Shown one piece after another: positions 5,779 to 7,356 of a stretch of DNA of 7,356 nucleotides. The notes beneath the pieces are model-generated. The model saw nothing but the letters and a program-made list of their open reading frames with translations. It made no database searches and had not been told where the DNA came from. The DNA comes from Caldifarciminota bacterium (lineage in GTDB: Bacteria; Hydrothermota; Tepidihabitantia; Tepidihabitantales; JAOUPE01), in NCBI GenBank assembly GCA_029880025.1, contig JAOUPE010000078.1, positions 1 through 7,356 on the forward strand, written 5' to 3'. Position 1 is the first letter of the stretch, and every line of letters starts with the position of its first letter. The position numbers were made by a program, and so were the translations under genes.

Positions 5779-7161
5779 ATGAGATTTTTACCTATCTTTT
5801 TATTACCAATAGTTATATTTAGCTATGAATGGGCACCGCCACAACAGGTTGGAAACGGTGTATATGGATACAGTCGGTTTTCTCTTGATTGCTTTGATAG
5901 ATTATGGTGTATTTTCGATAGCTCATGCACAGTTAAGGTTTCTCGCTATCTTGATACCCTGTGGTCGACCCCATTATCAGTTTTTTCCGGCCCTCAAGCA
6001 TCAGGTGTCGGTGGTTTTGATGCAACAAGAACAAAAAAAGGGAAACTCTGGGTGCTTACTTCTAATGAGTACCTTCCAGGTGCTCCCCCTCACCTCACAA
6101 TTTATTACGATGGTAACATCTGGTCTGACACATTTGTTATTCCCGTGAGTCCAATATACAATGGTACACATTTTCGTTTAGCTGCTGATAGCATTGGAAA
6201 GGTCTGGACAGTTTTTGATGGATGGGAGGATTATCACATCTGGTGCGATGTCTGTGAAGATACAGTTTGGTATGGACCTTATGTTGTGTGCAGTTATCCA
6301 ACTCATGACCAGGTCACTGGTTCTAATATTACGGTTGACCCAAAGGGTATTCGCTGGGCAGCCGCAACAGCAGTTTTTACTCCCTCAGGGCACCAAATCT
6401 TTTTATGTCGTTCTGACTCAACCGGTTGGTGGTCTGATAGTTTGATAATGGGACCCACGGTTTCTTCTGGTGGTTTACGCGATATAACATCTGATAATGT
6501 TGGAAACATTTGGATTGCTTGGGTTGATTTGATTGAAGATAAAATTTATACAGCCTATCTTGACACGAATTTAAACTGGAGTCCTTATTATCAAATTACT
6601 CAATCTTCAGGCTCATTTGTTGGTAGTTGCAACATGGCAGTTGATACAGGAAATAAAGTTTGGATTGTCTACGACAAAGGGAATAATTTTTATTATCGGG
6701 TTTGGAACGGTTTCGAATGGAGTCCGGAAGACTCAATTGTTCCTCCCCCAGCGTCTAGTTCTTCTAACGGTGCCATTTTTTACGACCCGATAAGAAACCG
6801 AATCTGGATTTCGTTTAAGATAAGCAACGACATTTATACGACCTGGACCGATCCATCAAGTGGAATAAAAGAACACTCAATGCTTGACGCTAAACGCTTA
6901 ACACCAGAAATTTATCCGAGTCCGGCAAAAGACGTGATTCGTGTCCGTGTTCCGTGGGCAAGCTTTACGCCTAACGCTTCACGCCCAACGCTTAAGATTT
7001 TCGATGTGTCAGGTCAATTGATAAAGGAGATTGCTTCTCCGCCTAAGGCGGATCGCAATGACGGAATAGGGGAGGCAAAAATTTCTCTGAAAGGAATAAG
7101 TCCTGGAATTTACTTCTTAAGACTGGGTAGGGAAACCAAAAAGTTCCTCGTCGTTAAATAA
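5779..7161 (+). CDS. exported seven-repeat beta-propeller-like protein with C-terminal sorting domain (paralog 2)
   Basis: 460 aa, a tandem paralog of the preceding protein, collinear throughout. Signal peptide 1-15 (MRFLPIFLLPIVIFS), then the closing strand EWAPPQQV and seven repeats to about residue 356, with outer strands LWSTPLSV, IWSDTFVI, VWYGPYVV, WWSDSLIM, NWSPYYQI and EWSPEDSI. The cysteines of paralog 1 are kept (38, 44, 156, 159, 171, 210, 284), and Cys50 is extra. Small indels sit between blades (for example VSPIYNGTH after blade 2). The sorting domain is about 377-460 (IYPSPAKD, LKIFDVSGQ, SPGIYFLRL, KKFLVVK). Residues 417-429 (EIASPPKADRNDG) are encoded by a palindromic repeat element, and 397-405 by heptamer repeats. 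The start is supported by GAGGA close upstream. It follows paralog 1 by 54 bases and probably shares its transcript. Ligand and surface role unknown. Confidence 0.87.
   Translation: MRFLPIFLLPIVIFSYEWAPPQQVGNGVYGYSRFSLDCFDRLWCIFDSSCTVKVSRYLDTLWSTPLSVFSGPQASGVGGFDATRTKKGKLWVLTSNEYLPGAPPHLTIYYDGNIWSDTFVIPVSPIYNGTHFRLAADSIGKVWTVFDGWEDYHIWCDVCEDTVWYGPYVVCSYPTHDQVTGSNITVDPKGIRWAAATAVFTPSGHQIFLCRSDSTGWWSDSLIMGPTVSSGGLRDITSDNVGNIWIAWVDLIEDKIYTAYLDTNLNWSPYYQITQSSGSFVGSCNMAVDTGNKVWIVYDKGNNFYYRVWNGFEWSPEDSIVPPPASSSSNGAIFYDPIRNRIWISFKISNDIYTTWTDPSSGIKEHSMLDAKRLTPEIYPSPAKDVIRVRVPWASFTPNASRPTLKIFDVSGQLIKEIASPPKADRNDGIGEAKISLKGISPGIYFLRLGRETKKFLVVK
6967..6994 (+). repeat. four tandem heptamers ACGCNNN in coding DNA
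   Basis: ACGCCTA, ACGCTTC, ACGCCCA and ACGCTTA at exact 7-base spacing, encoding the linker TPNASRPTL in front of the LKIFDVSG strand of the sorting domain. Seven is not a multiple of three, so successive copies are read in different frames and gain or loss of one copy would shift the frame. Confidence 0.6.
7027..7064 (+). repeat. palindromic repeat element inserted in frame in paralog 2
   Basis: It starts GAGATTGCTTC, has the core palindrome TCCGCCTAAGGCGGA (7038-7052) and ends TCGCAATGACGG. ATTGC (7030-7034) and GCAAT (7055-7059) extend the symmetry with a one-base offset. From memory, the GAGATTGCTTC...CGCAATGACG ends are those of a short palindromic repeat dispersed in many bacterial genomes, including coding palindromic elements in Rickettsia. 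Here it encodes EIASPPKADRNDG between two strands of the sorting domain, and paralog 1 lacks it at this position. Confidence 0.65.
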
Positions 7162-7356
7162 AATGGTGACCCTGGGAGTAGCCCCCGAAAAGGCAGTGTT
7201 AAGTGGATAGTGACTAGTGGTTAGTGAATATAGAAAAAGAGAGGCTGAAGAAGTCCGGTTGAAAAATCCTCCTGAGGGGAACCAGCCCCCGAACCAACCC
7301 CCCAGGTTACTTAGGGGTCTTAAACGGTTGATATCTTTCAGCCCCCCTGTCTGTTC
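7162..7356. other. non-coding, G+C-rich repetitive tail of the window
   Basis: No gene is seen on either strand. It holds three tandem heptamers TAGTGAC/TAGTGGT/TAGTGAA (7208-7228); a tandem 12-mer GAACCAGCCCCC/GAACCAACCCCC (7279-7302, one mismatch); CCTGAGGGG (7271-7279) able to pair with CCCCCCAGG (7298-7306); and an outer pair GGCTGAA (7243-7249) with TTCAGCC (7337-7343). It could fold as RNA on either strand. No T-run terminator follows paralog 2. Confidence 0.5.

Noticed and set aside
7164..7200. Reverse strand ends ...CAGGGTCACCA, like a tRNA 3' end
   Set aside because: The 17 bases before it cannot form a T-arm (no TTCGA-type loop, stem strands not complementary).
1..7356. CRISPR array, insertion sequence or phage genes
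   Set aside because: No regularly spaced repeats with unique spacers, and no transposase, integrase or phage-like protein on either strand.

Overview
The window looks like a bacterial chromosome segment with about 40-45% G+C (estimated by eye). It comes from an organism with a periplasm or outer envelope that exports proteins carrying a type IX-like C-terminal sorting domain. Lamin-tail and propeller proteins ending in a '...GIYFLRL...KKVVV' module, together with many short palindromes and heptamer repeats, fit candidate phyla around the FCB group and WOR-3 (Stahlbacteria). That placement is inference; no marker gene is present.

Left half, minus strand (21-2803): an envelope-stress-like operon. 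An ECF sigma factor (2225-2803) overlaps by ATGA a membrane-anchored zinc-finger anti-sigma factor (1743-2228). After a 231-bp spacer with a doubtful 59-aa ORF comes an exported HtrA/DegP-family protein with two PDZ domains (21-1511). The order resembles algU-mucA-...-mucD. All three HtrA catalytic residues are replaced (His to Asp72, Asp to Asn102, Ser to Met168), so the protein is predicted to be a pseudoprotease. A near-consensus ECF promoter (GGAACC-N16-CGTATA) lies directly upstream of the sigma gene, so close that the first ATG may not be transcribed.

Centre (2804-3334): a divergent intergenic region with two candidate housekeeping promoters pointing right. Just before the next gene is a fossil 3' end of a sorting-domain gene, KVVVQK-stop, differing from the end of the next gene only at third codon positions.

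Right half, plus strand (3335-7161): three exported proteins in a likely operon. The first has a lamin-tail-like domain, a carboxypeptidase-regulatory-like domain and a sorting domain. The next two are tandem paralogs (458 and 460 aa) with seven W-rich repeats that I read as a seven-bladed beta-propeller closed by the N-terminal strand, each followed by a sorting domain. The paralogs show blocks of near-perfect DNA identity and carry palindromic and heptamer repeats inside the coding sequence of their C-terminal regions. A perfect 24-bp inverted repeat separates them.

The last 195 bp (7162-7356) are non-coding, G+C-rich and repetitive. The two halves may be linked as envelope stress sensing beside secreted surface proteins, but nothing in the sequence shows that the sigma factor controls the right-hand operon.
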